Both the position numbers and the translations under genes were made by a program. The notes beneath the pieces are model-generated. The model searched no databases. It saw only the letters and a list, made by a program, of their open reading frames with translations, and was not told where the DNA came from. A stretch of DNA of 64,000 bases from DATILL01 sp035476575 (lineage in GTDB: Bacteria > Actinomycetota > Actinomycetes > Mycobacteriales > JACQDL01), in the NCBI GenBank assembly GCA_035476575.1, contig DATILL010000082.1, positions 1 to 64,000 on the forward strand, given 5' to 3'. This document shows positions 16,337 through 25,633 of the stretch, one piece after another (the stretch's first letter is position 1; the number at the start of each line of letters is the position of its first letter).

Positions 16337-17365
16337 CTAGACGCGCTGACTGGCCAGCGCGGCCAGCCGATCGCCGATCTCCTTGGTGGAGCCGGGATTG
16401 GCGTGGTCCCGGGTGGCCAGATCGAAGGCGACCGCTGCTTCGACCCGCTTGGCCTGATCGCCGTGCCCGAGATGGTCGAGCAACAGCGCTACCGACAATA
16501 CCGTGGCTGTCGGGTCGGCTCGCCCCGTTCCGGCAATATCGGGCGCACTACCGTGCACCGGCTCGAACATGCTCGGGTTGCGGCCGGACACGTCGAGGTT
16601 TCCGCTGGCGGCCAGTCCGATGCCGCCGCTGATGGCGGCGCCGAGGTCGGTGAGGATGTCACCGAACAGGTTGTCGGTCACCACCACGTCGAACCGAGAC
16701 GGGTTGGTCACGAAGAACATCGCCGCGGCGTCGACATGGGTGTAGGCGACGGCGACGTTGGGATGCTCCCGGGCCACGTCCTCGACGGTGCGCGACCACA
16801 GCGAGCCGGAATGGACGAGCACGTTCGTCTTGTGCACCAGGGTGACGTGCCGACGGGGCCGGTTGACCGCCCGCCGGAACGCGTCGCGCACCACCCGGTC
16901 GACGCCGTAGGCGGTGTTGACGCTGACCTCGGTGGCCACCTCGTGCGGGGTGTCCTTGCGCAGCACCCCGCCGTTGCCGGTGTACGGGCCCTCGGTGCCC
17001 TCACGGACGACGACCATGTCGATGACCGGCTCGCCAGCGATTGGGGAGGCCACGCCGGGGAAGAGCCGGATCGGCCGGAGGTTGACGTGGTGGTCCAGCT
17101 CGAACCGCAGCCGTAGCAGCAGGCCGCGCTCCAGGATGCCGCTGGGCACGGTCGGGTCGCCGACCGCGCCGAGCAGGATCGCGTCGTGCTGGCGGATCTC
17201 GGTGAGCACCGAGTCGGGCAGCAGCTCGCCGGTGCGATGCCAGCGGGATGCGCCGAGGTCGTACAACGTGGTCTCAATGCCGGTGACCACCTCGCTGAGC
17301 ACCTTGAGCCCTTCGGCCACGACTTCGGGACCGATGCCATCACCGGGAATCACCGCGAGCTTCAT
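16337..17365 (-). CDS. leuB: 3-isopropylmalate dehydrogenase
   Basis: NAD-dependent oxidative decarboxylation of 3-isopropylmalate in leucine synthesis. 342 aa: MKLAVIPGDGIGPEV start, LLGAVGDP, substrate-binding arginines in LLLRLRFELDHHVNLRP, VTDNLFGDILTDLGA (metal aspartates) and EPVHGSAPDIAG. Longer upstream frames exist, but the conserved N-terminus fixes ATG 17365, which also follows a TAGGCT box by 8 nt. First gene of a likely leuB-ilvE unit. Confidence 0.95.
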   Translation of the reverse strand: MKLAVIPGDGIGPEVVAEGLKVLSEVVTGIETTLYDLGASRWHRTGELLPDSVLTEIRQHDAILLGAVGDPTVPSGILERGLLLRLRFELDHHVNLRPIRLFPGVASPIAGEPVIDMVVVREGTEGPYTGNGGVLRKDTPHEVATEVSVNTAYGVDRVVRDAFRRAVNRPRRHVTLVHKTNVLVHSGSLWSRTVEDVAREHPNVAVAYTHVDAAAMFFVTNPSRFDVVVTDNLFGDILTDLGAAISGGIGLAASGNLDVSGRNPSMFEPVHGSAPDIAGTGRADPTATVLSVALLLDHLGHGDQAKRVEAAVAFDLATRDHANPGSTKEIGDRLAALASQRV

Positions 17366-17373
17366 GGCACGGC

Positions 17374-17379
17374 AGCCTA
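17374..17379 (-). promoter_or_regulatory. -10 box of leuB (leaderless)
   Basis: TAGGCT on the minus strand, 8 nt before the leuB ATG; no Shine-Dalgarno in that gap. Confidence 0.45.
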
Positions 17380-17474
17380 CCTTTCCCGGAGATTGGGAAG
17401 GCAGTCGCCCGATATGGGACCCCGATATGGAACCTGGTGTAGCACCTGTGTGGCTTGTAGCACTTATGTGCACA

Positions 17475-17518
17475 GGCCCGGCAGCCCCGCGGTGGGATCC
17501 CGCGGGGACTGCCGGGCC
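17475..17518 (-). terminator. Strong hairpin after the large subtilase gene
   Basis: GGCCCGGCAG-CCCCGCGG pairs with CCGCGGGG-a-CTGCCGGGCC around a short loop, 7 bp beyond the subtilase stop. No T tract. Confidence 0.7.
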
Positions 17519-17524
17519 GTCCGG

Positions 17525-20500
17525 CTAGAACACGACCAGGGTGACCTGGTTCGACGTACCGGCGGTGTAGTGCGTGTCACCGCCGTAGGCCGCCGAGATC
17601 CGGTACGTCCCCCGGGGCAGGTTGGGCAGCCGGACGGCGAGCACGCCACTGCCGTTCAGCGTGCCGCGGACCAGGACCGGGGCGGCGCCAGCCTTGTTGA
17701 CCCACACCTGACCGGTCGGCACCGGGCCGCCGCTGTTGGGCACGGTGACCCGGGCGTCGACCCGGCCGCCGTACGCGACCCGGGTCTTCGACAAGGTGAG
17801 CTGCACCGTCGACCTGGCCTGCAGGTTGACGACCTGCGTCTTGGCACCCAGCCGGTTCTGGAAGTGGACGATCATGGCACCGAGGCCCTTGTCCACCCGG
17901 TACGCCGGCACGTCCCGGCGGACGACCGGCGTGCCGTCCGCGGGGAAGAGCAACGGGCCGCCACCCACGTTCGACACCAGCAGCCCGGGCCGGAAGATGT
18001 CCAGCGAGATCGGGGTGGTGAGCAGGCCCGTGTCCGGGTTGACCCCCACCGAGTCGATCGCGTTGTCGCTGAACGCCGTGTACGTCTCGACGCCGTAGGA
18101 GATCCGCGGGTGCGCCGCGCTCACCCCCGGCAGGGCGCCGAGCAGCACCGGGAGCACGATGGTGTCGCTGTCGTACAGGGCGGTGTCCAGGTCGCCGGCC
18201 CGGGCGTTGATGAGCTCCAGGTCCAGGACGTTGCCGCTGGCATCATCCAGCTCGCTGACGAAGACGTCCTGGCCGGCGAGCGTGGTGTTGAACAGGAACG
18301 CGTCCGGCGTCTTGTCGCCGTTGGTGTCGATGTCGATCACGAACACCTGCTTGGACGCGGGGGTGCTCCAGGCGCCGTGGGTGTTGATGGCGAAGAAGAC
18401 CAGCGCGTCGGTCATCGGGTTGCCACCGGCCTGGCTGACCAGCGGTGCGTCCGAGGTGGCGCCGACATTCTTGAGGTCGGCGGAGCGCTCCTCGGGCAGG
18501 TTGACGCAGCTCTGTACCCGGTTGGCCGAGCACTGCGGGGACAGCCCGCTGGTCACCTGCAGCTCGAACCCGCCCATGACCGAGGTGATGTTCTCGGTGC
18601 CGGCGCCCTGGTTGAGCAGGGCTCCGGACACCGGCAGGCTGGCCTGCTGGATGGTCCCCCCTGTCATCAGCACCGACGTGGCCTGGGTCAGCGTCGAGGC
18701 CGGCCGGGGCGCGGAGTACACCGGCACCCGCAGTGTCGGCCGGCCGCTCGCCGCTGGCGGGACCAGCGTCAGCCGGCCGCTCGCGTCGGCCAGGAACTCG
18801 CGCGGCAGACCGGCCTGGACCCGGTCCATCGTGGGGTCGAGCGGCTTGTTCAGCGCGGCCGGGTCGGGGATCGAGAGCGTGACCGTGACCGTCCTGGTGG
18901 AGCGCGGGTCAACCGTGAGCGAGGCCGGCGACACCGAGTAGCTGACGCCGTTCACCGAGGTGACGGCCTGGTACGACGCGTCGTACTGCACCCTGCTGAG
19001 ACCCTTGTTGGCCACCTTGACCGTCTTGGTCAGCGTGGTCGGGCCGGACACCTGGACTGGGCCGAAGGACACGCTCACGGCGCCCGGGTCGGTGGCGACG
19101 TAGGCCAGAGTGTCGTTCGCCAGCGCCCTGTCGGCCTGGATCCGGCCACTGCCCACCCGGTTAGGTGCGTAGATGGAGCCGGTGTGGCTGTCGCCGGTGT
19201 AAAGGTCCTGGCCGGCGGTGTTCATGATGTCGGCCTTGACCTCCTCCGGCGTCCAGTCTGGGTGCCTGGTGCGTACCAGCGCCGCCAGGCCCGCCACCAT
19301 CGGGGTGGCCATCGAGGTACCCGAGAACGACACACCGTCGTTGCCGGTGCCCATCGACGTGGAGGTGACGCTGGTGCCGACCGCGGCCACGTCCGGCTTG
19401 ACGTTGCCGGCGTAGCGGACCCCGCGCGAGGAGGAGCCGTTGACCTGGTCGTTGTTGGCCGGGTCCAACAGGTGGAAGCCGCCGGCCGCGGTGCCGCTGA
19501 CCACGACCCCGGCCCCGAGCTGCGCCCGGATCGCGTCGCCGGCAGACTTGACCACCATGACGCCGGGGATGGTGGCGCTGCCGGTGATGCCGGCCGAGAA
19601 GAAGTTCTTGTCGTTGGCGAACACGAATCCGACCGCCCCCGCGGCGGCCACGTTGCCGGACCGGACGACCGAGCCGCAGCGCCGGACGGCATCGCGGTCG
19701 GTCCACTCTAGGAAGGCGACCTTGCCGCGCACGGCAGCCGCGTCGGCGGTGCCCAGCGGATCGCAGCCGTCCTTGTTGTTCGGGTCGGACAGCGCGGCAA
19801 GGGTGCCGGACAGGTCCGGCTTGGTGGCGTAGTCGTAGGCGACCGAGCGGGTCGCGGCGTAGGTGCCGGCGATGGCGGCCGGGGCGGTGACGGTGACCGA
19901 GTCCGTGATCTCCGACGCGTCGACGGTGTTGGCAACTGCGATCGCCTTGGCCGCGTCCGCCGGGGAGCCGCCGATGTCGAAGTAGTCGCCAGCGTTGCCG
20001 GACGCCGCGACGACGGTGATGCCCTGGTCAGCGGCCCGGTTGGAGGCGACCGAGTCGGCGTCCTGGGGCGAGCCGAAGTCCGCGCCGAGGGACATGTTGA
20101 TCACGTCGACGTGGTCCGACGGGTCGCCGTCGCCGTTGGGGTCGGCGGCGCGCTCGATCGCGGCGCCGACGACGTTCGTCGAGCCCTCGCAGCCGAAGAC
20201 TTTGTAGGCGTACAGCTTGGCCCGTGGCGCCATGCCCGGGCCGATCTTCATGCTCGAGAACGGTATGTCGTTGTTGTACGGGCCGGCGAAGGTGTGCCCG
20301 GCGGCGTCGACGCCGTAGCCGGCAGCGGTGCCGGCCACGTGGCTGCCGTGCGCGCCGCAGTCCAGCGGGTTGGGGTCCGGTGCGGGGGCCGGGTCGAACG
20401 CGGGGTCGGCCGGGTCGGCATTGTAGTGGTCGCCGACGAAGTCGAAGCCGCCGACGACCTTGGCGCTCGGGTACAGAGCCGGGTCGGCGGGCTTGGCATC

Positions 20501-21208
20501 GGCGGCATGCGCCGCCTCCCAGGCGGCGACCGTGCCCGGTCCGCCGAAGTTCGCGTGGGTGAAGTCGACACCGGTGTCGATAACCGCGATGGTGCTGTCC
20601 TGCCCGGTGTCACCGAGAGAGGTCCACACCGGCGGCGCGCCCTGCAAGGGCACGGCGTAGGCGTTGGACACCTTCTTGGCCACGATCGGGTAGACGGTGC
20701 GTACGCCCGGGATCGTCTTCAGCGCGTCGAAGTAGCGGACGTCGGTGAAGACCGCGACGCCGGCCACCAGGCTGTGCGTACGGTAGAGCACCCGGGCGCC
20801 GGGCGCGACGCCTGGCAGCGCCGAGGTGACCCGGGACTGGGCGGTCCGCACCTGGCGGTACTGCGTCTTGGCGGCCGAGGAGGCCGCCGCCCGCCCGCGC
20901 GCCGCCGAGCCACGGTAAGCCGTCATCGTCGACGCCGTGTCGAGCTCGATCAGGGCGCCGATCTTGCCATGCTTGGGCAGCCTGGCGAGCGGCCGCGAGC
21001 GGCCGGGCTCGGTGCCACCGGAGCGTGCCTGCAACGCCTTGTCCAGCTTGGCCCGCTGCGCGGCGTTCGCGTTGACCTTCCGCGCCGATCCGCCCGGTGC
21101 CGCACCGGAGCCACCACCGACCACGGCGATGGTCACACCGACTACGGCGGCGGCGACCAGCGCGGCGACAACACGCGTGCGCGGTCTCAGCAGATGAATG
21201 CGTGTCAC
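17525..21208 (-). CDS. Large secreted subtilisin-like protease (S8)
   Basis: Predicted exported serine protease, 1227 aa. Signal peptide near 9-32 (RVVAALVAAAVVGVTIAV), a propeptide region, then the S8 domain: Asp211 in AVIDTGVDFTHA, His287 in HGSHVAGTA, the VVAASGN oxyanion Asn and Ser632 in GTSMATPMVAG. A PA-type insert (GVMVVKSAGDAIRAQL) interrupts the catalytic domain. A fibronectin-like region and a C-terminal Ig-like repeat (KTRVAYGGRVDARVTV, AYGGDTHYTAG) follow. GTG 21208 is chosen for GAGGG 5 nt upstream. It lies between serA and leuB. Confidence 0.9.
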   Translation of the reverse strand: MTRIHLLRPRTRVVAALVAAAVVGVTIAVVGGGSGAAPGGSARKVNANAAQRAKLDKALQARSGGTEPGRSRPLARLPKHGKIGALIELDTASTMTAYRGSAARGRAAASSAAKTQYRQVRTAQSRVTSALPGVAPGARVLYRTHSLVAGVAVFTDVRYFDALKTIPGVRTVYPIVAKKVSNAYAVPLQGAPPVWTSLGDTGQDSTIAVIDTGVDFTHANFGGPGTVAAWEAAHAADAKPADPALYPSAKVVGGFDFVGDHYNADPADPAFDPAPAPDPNPLDCGAHGSHVAGTAAGYGVDAAGHTFAGPYNNDIPFSSMKIGPGMAPRAKLYAYKVFGCEGSTNVVGAAIERAADPNGDGDPSDHVDVINMSLGADFGSPQDADSVASNRAADQGITVVAASGNAGDYFDIGGSPADAAKAIAVANTVDASEITDSVTVTAPAAIAGTYAATRSVAYDYATKPDLSGTLAALSDPNNKDGCDPLGTADAAAVRGKVAFLEWTDRDAVRRCGSVVRSGNVAAAGAVGFVFANDKNFFSAGITGSATIPGVMVVKSAGDAIRAQLGAGVVVSGTAAGGFHLLDPANNDQVNGSSSRGVRYAGNVKPDVAAVGTSVTSTSMGTGNDGVSFSGTSMATPMVAGLAALVRTRHPDWTPEEVKADIMNTAGQDLYTGDSHTGSIYAPNRVGSGRIQADRALANDTLAYVATDPGAVSVSFGPVQVSGPTTLTKTVKVANKGLSRVQYDASYQAVTSVNGVSYSVSPASLTVDPRSTRTVTVTLSIPDPAALNKPLDPTMDRVQAGLPREFLADASGRLTLVPPAASGRPTLRVPVYSAPRPASTLTQATSVLMTGGTIQQASLPVSGALLNQGAGTENITSVMGGFELQVTSGLSPQCSANRVQSCVNLPEERSADLKNVGATSDAPLVSQAGGNPMTDALVFFAINTHGAWSTPASKQVFVIDIDTNGDKTPDAFLFNTTLAGQDVFVSELDDASGNVLDLELINARAGDLDTALYDSDTIVLPVLLGALPGVSAAHPRISYGVETYTAFSDNAIDSVGVNPDTGLLTTPISLDIFRPGLLVSNVGGGPLLFPADGTPVVRRDVPAYRVDKGLGAMIVHFQNRLGAKTQVVNLQARSTVQLTLSKTRVAYGGRVDARVTVPNSGGPVPTGQVWVNKAGAAPVLVRGTLNGSGVLAVRLPNLPRGTYRISAAYGGDTHYTAGTSNQVTLVVF

Positions 21209-21489
21209 TGCCACCCTCGACAGCAAGGGTCTCCAGACCGTGTCGAGGAGCGTAGGTTCGCTGCCGCCCCCCGCGTGCACCCCGCGCCCGTCGCGGGATG
21301 CCGGTCAGCCTTGCCGAGCCCGGACTCTAGTCCTTGGGGATGACAGGTCGGGCGCGCAGGGGGCAAAGTTTCCGCTCTGCGGCGTGTCGTGACCAGACGA
21401 ATGCGAAGCGCTACGGCATGTGGCGCATGACACGCCGAGCGTAGTCATTCCTCAACGGTCAGCCTCGGCGTGGTCATTCCTCAGCATGG

Positions 21490-23088
21490 TCAGTCCTCGT
21501 CGAGGTCGACGGAGTGAGCCTCGGTGGCGCCAATGCCGACAGCGATCTGCTGGAGCAGGTCATGGGGGACAGCCTGGTCGACGCACAGCACCATCAGGGC
21601 AACGCCACCCTTGCGGACGCGGGACACCTGCGCGCCGGCGATGTTGATCGCGGCGGCGCCGAGCTGCGCCCCCACCGCGCCGACGATCCCCGGCCGGTCG
21701 GCGTAGACGAGGAACAGCAGGTGCTGCTCGTCCGGCCGTACGTCCACGTCGAAGCCGTTGACCTCGGTCAGCTTCTCCACCTGCCGTGGCCCGGACAGGG
21801 TGCCCGAGACGCTCACCTGCTGCCCGCTGGCCAGCACCCCCCGCACCGTGACCAGGTTGCGGAAGTCCTCGCTCTCGGCGTACGTCGCCAGCCCGACGTC
21901 CACCCCGCGGTCCTTGGCCAGCAGCGGCGCGTTGACGAACGTCACCCGCTCCTCGACCACGTCGGCGAAGACACCCTTCAGCGCCGCGAGCTGCAGTACC
22001 GACACGTCGTACGTCGAGATCTCGCCACGCACCTCGACGGTGATCGACTGGGCCACCCCGCGGGCCAGCGCGGTGAACACCCGGCCAAGCTTCTCCACCA
22101 GCGGCAACGCCGGCCGGATCTCCTCGGCCACCACTCCCCCGGCCTGCACATTCACCGCGTCCGGCACGAACTCGCCGAGCAACGCCAGCTTGACCGACCG
22201 GGCCACGGCAAGACCTGCCTTGTCCTGCGCCTCTGCCGTGGACGCCCCGAGGTGCGGCGTCACCACCACGCCGGGCAGGCCGAACAGTGGGCTGGACGTG
22301 CACGGCTCCTTGGCGAACACGTCGATGCCCGCGCCGGCCACCCGCCCGGACCTGATCGCCTCGGCCAGCGCCGCCTCGTCGACCAAGCCGCCGCGGGCGG
22401 CGTTGATGATCCGTACGCCGGGCTTGGCCCTGGCCAGCTCGGCCGCACCGATCAGCCCGACCGTCTCAGGGGTCTTGGGCAGGTGCACCGAGATGAAGTC
22501 GGACTGGGCGAGCAGCTCGTCCAGGGACACCAGACGGGCGCCGACGTGATCGGCCCGGGCGGCCTGGACATAGGGATCGTAGGCCAGCAGGGTCACCCCG
22601 AACGCCGCCATCCGCTGTGCGAACAGGACGCCGATCCGGCCCAGCCCGAGCACCCCGACGGTCTTGCCGTCCAGCTCGACGCCAGTGTACTTCGACCGCT
22701 TCCACTGCCCGCCCTGCAAGGATGCGTCGGCGGCAGAGATGTTGCGGGCCACGGCGAGCAGGAGTCCGACGGCGTGCTCCGCGGCGCTGGTGATGTTCGA
22801 GGTCGGCGCGTTGACCACCAGCACGCCCCGGGCGGTCGCGGCCGGGACGTCGACGTTGTCCAGGCCGACCCCCGCTCTCGCCACCACCTTGAGGTTTCCC
22901 GCGGCGGCCAGGGCCTCGGCATCGATCTGGGTGGCGCTGCGGACCAGCACGGCGTCCGCATCGGCCAGCGCGGGCAGCAGCGCGGACCGGTCCGCCCCGT
23001 CGATCTGGCGCAGGTCAAAGTCGTGGGACAGCACATCGAGTGCGGACTGGGCGAGCTCTTCGGCGACGAGGACGACGGGCTTGCGCAC
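21490..23088 (-). CDS. serA: D-3-phosphoglycerate dehydrogenase
   Basis: First committed step of serine synthesis. 532 aa, the long actinobacterial form: NAD-binding GLGRIGVLFAQRM, catalytic Arg in NAARGGLVDEAAL, PHLGASTAEAQ (catalytic His), an intervening ASB domain and a C-terminal ACT domain (LFLVYADRPGIVGAVG) for serine feedback. GTG start with GGAG about 8 nt upstream. The 280 bp before the subtilase gene hold no gene I can see. Confidence 0.95.
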   Translation of the reverse strand: MRKPVVLVAEELAQSALDVLSHDFDLRQIDGADRSALLPALADADAVLVRSATQIDAEALAAAGNLKVVARAGVGLDNVDVPAATARGVLVVNAPTSNITSAAEHAVGLLLAVARNISAADASLQGGQWKRSKYTGVELDGKTVGVLGLGRIGVLFAQRMAAFGVTLLAYDPYVQAARADHVGARLVSLDELLAQSDFISVHLPKTPETVGLIGAAELARAKPGVRIINAARGGLVDEAALAEAIRSGRVAGAGIDVFAKEPCTSSPLFGLPGVVVTPHLGASTAEAQDKAGLAVARSVKLALLGEFVPDAVNVQAGGVVAEEIRPALPLVEKLGRVFTALARGVAQSITVEVRGEISTYDVSVLQLAALKGVFADVVEERVTFVNAPLLAKDRGVDVGLATYAESEDFRNLVTVRGVLASGQQVSVSGTLSGPRQVEKLTEVNGFDVDVRPDEQHLLFLVYADRPGIVGAVGAQLGAAAINIAGAQVSRVRKGGVALMVLCVDQAVPHDLLQQIAVGIGATEAHSVDLDED

Positions 23089-23303
23089 GGGTAAACACTC
23101 CGGAGATCGGGACGGCCGGGCAGCGCCTGCGAGTCTAGCCAGCCCGCCCGGCCGCGCTGAGGTCGGCTCCAGGGCACCGGCTGACCACCCGGCTCAGCTC
23201 ACCAACCGGCTGCCAGGAACATCTCAACCGGTACGAAAACCCGCGAACAACCCTGAGATACGAACAACTCCTGAGAACAGTCTTTCTTGCAGAGAGGATC
23301 TCC

Positions 23304-23922
23304 ATGTTGGGCATTCTGGCCAGGCGCGGGCTGGGCGGCGCGGCGGTCGCCGTCGGCGTACTGCTGCTCACATGCTGTGGCGCCTCGTCGACGGCAGGTT
23401 CTGGGCAGAGCCCGACCAGGCCGGTGCGGGACGCCCCGACCGGCACGCCGAGCGCCGCTCCACAAACGACCCAGCCGACCCGCACCCAGCCACCACAATG
23501 CGTCGGCACTGACGTGCGGGGACCCTGAGCGAGCTCGAGGCGGATGCCGTGCACGCCAGCGTCAGCATCGTGGCCACCAACACCAGCGCGCGCACCTGCA
23601 CCATCTATGGCTACGGCGGCCTGGAGATGTACTCGGGCGGGGACGGGAGGCCGCTGCATGTGGTGTTGACCCGGGACCCGGTGCCGGACCGAGCCTGGTA
23701 ACGCGTCGGCCGGGCGGCAAGGCGGCGAAGTCGCTGTCGTGGCGCACCCCGCCCAACGGAGGGGTGGGTGACCCGACCGACTGCATGGCGTTCGTCGGGT
23801 TCGTCAGCGTGATCCTGCCTGACGACACCCATCCCTTCGAGATCAACGGCGATCTCGGCCAGGTGTGCAACCACCGCCTGGTCCACGGCGGCTCCTGGGC
23901 GGCCGAGACTAGCGCTGGGTGA
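23304..23922 (+). pseudogene. Frameshifted DUF4232 secreted lipoprotein
   Basis: ATG 23304 (AGAGAGGA upstream) gives a lipoprotein-like leader (GGAAVAVGVLLLTCCG) and a Pro/Thr-rich linker. After CVGTDVRG the frame shifts near 23520 to TLSELEADAVHASVSI and ARTCTIYGYGGLEMY. It shifts again near 23695 to LVTRRPGGKAAKSLSW and finishes GGSWAAETSAG. Joined, this is a DUF4232 domain (conserved Cys, NTSxxTCTIYGYGG). Two indels break the gene. It sits between serA and ilvC. Confidence 0.75.
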
Positions 23923-24044
23923 CGTTGGCGCCGACGATGCTGGGTACGTGGTTGCTGGATACGCGTGGTTGCTGGGCACCTGTTTCTCGCCGCGGGGGGA
24001 ACAGGTGCCCAACGACAACCGTGATCCGTAGCCGTGCCCGGTGC

Positions 24045-25055
24045 TCAGGCGGTCTCGGTGATGGGACGGTCGACCCAGGACATCAGCCCGCGCAGCGTGG
24101 CTCCGACCTGCTCGATCGGGTGCTGCTGGCCCTGCTCGCGCAGCTTGGTGAAGTTCGGGCTGCCGGCCTCTGCCTCCTCCACCCACTCCCGGGCGAACCG
24201 ACCGTCGGTGATCTCGGCCAGGATGTCCTTCATCGACTGGCGGGTCGCGTCGGTGATGATCCGCGGCCCACGGGTCAGGTCGCCGTACTCGGCGGTGTCG
24301 GATATCGAGTACCGCATCCGGGCGATGCCGCCTTCGTACATCAGGTCGACGATCAGCTTCAGCTCGTGCAGGCACTCGAAGTACGCGACCTCGGGCTGGT
24401 ATCCGGCCTGCACCAGGGTCTCGAAGCCGGCCTGCACCAGCGCGGTGGTGCCGCCGCACAGCACCGCCTGCTCGCCGAACAGGTCGGTCTCGGTCTCCTC
24501 CTTGAACGTCGTCTTGATCACGCCGGCCCGGCTGCCGCCGATCGCCTTGGCGTAGGACAGCGCGAGCGCCAGCCCGTCACCGGTCGGATCCTGCTCGACC
24601 GCGACCAGGCACGGCACACCCTTGCCGTCGCTGAACTGCCGGCGTACGAGGTGGCCCGGACCCTTCGGCGCGACCATCGCGACGGTGACCCCGGCCGGCG
24701 GCTTGACCAGCCCGAACCGGATGTTGAAGCCGTGCCCGAAGAACAGCGCGTCGCCGTCGTTCAGGTTGGCCGCGATCGACTCCTCGTACAGCTTCCGCTG
24801 GGTCTGGTCCGGCGTGAGGACCATCGTCAGGTCGGCCTCGGCGGCAGCCTCGGCGGGCGTGACCACCCGCAGGCCCTCGGCCTCGGCCTTGGGCCGGCTC
24901 TTGGAGCCCTCGGGCAGGCCGACCCGAACGTCGACGCCAGAGTCTCGCAGCGACAGGGCATGCGCATGGCCCTGGCTGCCGTATCCGAGCACCGCGACTG
25001 TCCGGCCCTGGATCAGCCCGAGGTCGGCGTCGTCGTCGTAAAAGATCTCAGCCAT
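24045..25055 (-). CDS. ilvC: Ketol-acid reductoisomerase (NADP+)
   Basis: Converts acetolactate or acetohydroxybutyrate to dihydroxy acids for Val/Ile/Leu. Class I enzyme, 336 aa: GYGSQGHAHALSLRDSGV Rossmann motif (24-41), GPGHLVRR, and the knotted C-terminal domain with metal residues in LFGEQAVLCGGTTALVQAG and ECLHELKLIVDLMYEGG. Last gene of ilvB-ilvN-ilvC, 47 bp after ilvN. Confidence 0.96.
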   Translation of the reverse strand: MAEIFYDDDADLGLIQGRTVAVLGYGSQGHAHALSLRDSGVDVRVGLPEGSKSRPKAEAEGLRVVTPAEAAAEADLTMVLTPDQTQRKLYEESIAANLNDGDALFFGHGFNIRFGLVKPPAGVTVAMVAPKGPGHLVRRQFSDGKGVPCLVAVEQDPTGDGLALALSYAKAIGGSRAGVIKTTFKEETETDLFGEQAVLCGGTTALVQAGFETLVQAGYQPEVAYFECLHELKLIVDLMYEGGIARMRYSISDTAEYGDLTRGPRIITDATRQSMKDILAEITDGRFAREWVEEAEAGSPNFTKLREQGQQHPIEQVGATLRGLMSWVDRPITETA

Positions 25056-25102
25056 TGTTGCGGGAGTTCCCTTCGTATCTGAGCGTGGTCATGCGGATGC
25101 CG

Positions 25103-25633
25103 TCAGGCGGTGTGCCGGTCAACCGGTCGCAGCGCGCTGGAGCTGGTGATCGAGCGAGGGCCGCGGCCGACCGCGACCATCCCAGACTGCACCATCTCTT
25201 TGATGCCAAAGGGCTCGAGCACCTTCAGCAGGGCGTCGAGCTTGTCACTAGTGCCGGTCGCCTCGACGGTCAGCGACTCGGCGTTCACGTCGACCACCCG
25301 GGCGCGGAACATCTCCACCAGCTCCCGAACATGACCGCGTTGGGCCATGTCGGCGCGGACCTTGACCAGCAGCAGCTCGCGCTGGACCGACTGGGCCTGA
25401 TCCAGCTCAACGATCTTGATCACGTTCACCAGCTTGTTGAGCTGCTTGGTGACCTGCTCCAGCGGCAGGTCCTCGACCGAGACCACGATGGTCATTCTGG
25501 AGATCTCACGGTGTTCGGTCGGGCCGACCGCGAGCGAGTCGATGTTGAACCCACGGCGACTGAACAGCCCGGACACCCGGGCCAGCACGCCGGGCTTGTT
25601 CTCCACCAGGACAGAGAGCGTGTGTCGCGTCAT
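25103..25633 (-). CDS. ilvN: Acetolactate synthase small (regulatory) subunit
   Basis: 176-aa regulatory partner of IlvB giving valine feedback. The N-terminal ACT domain (TLSVLVENKPGVLARVSGLF, RGFNIDSLAVGPTE) and the C-terminal ALS small-subunit domain (RELLLVKVRAD) are both present. Its ATG overlaps the ilvB stop as TGATG, so translation is coupled for stoichiometric assembly. Confidence 0.95.
   Translation of the reverse strand: MTRHTLSVLVENKPGVLARVSGLFSRRGFNIDSLAVGPTEHREISRMTIVVSVEDLPLEQVTKQLNKLVNVIKIVELDQAQSVQRELLLVKVRADMAQRGHVRELVEMFRARVVDVNAESLTVEATGTSDKLDALLKVLEPFGIKEMVQSGMVAVGRGPRSITSSSALRPVDRHTA

Noticed and set aside
17186..21343. Very long plus-strand open frames opposite the large subtilase
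   Set aside because: Low-complexity Arg/Gly/Val-rich translation; the minus strand carries the complete S8 motif set.
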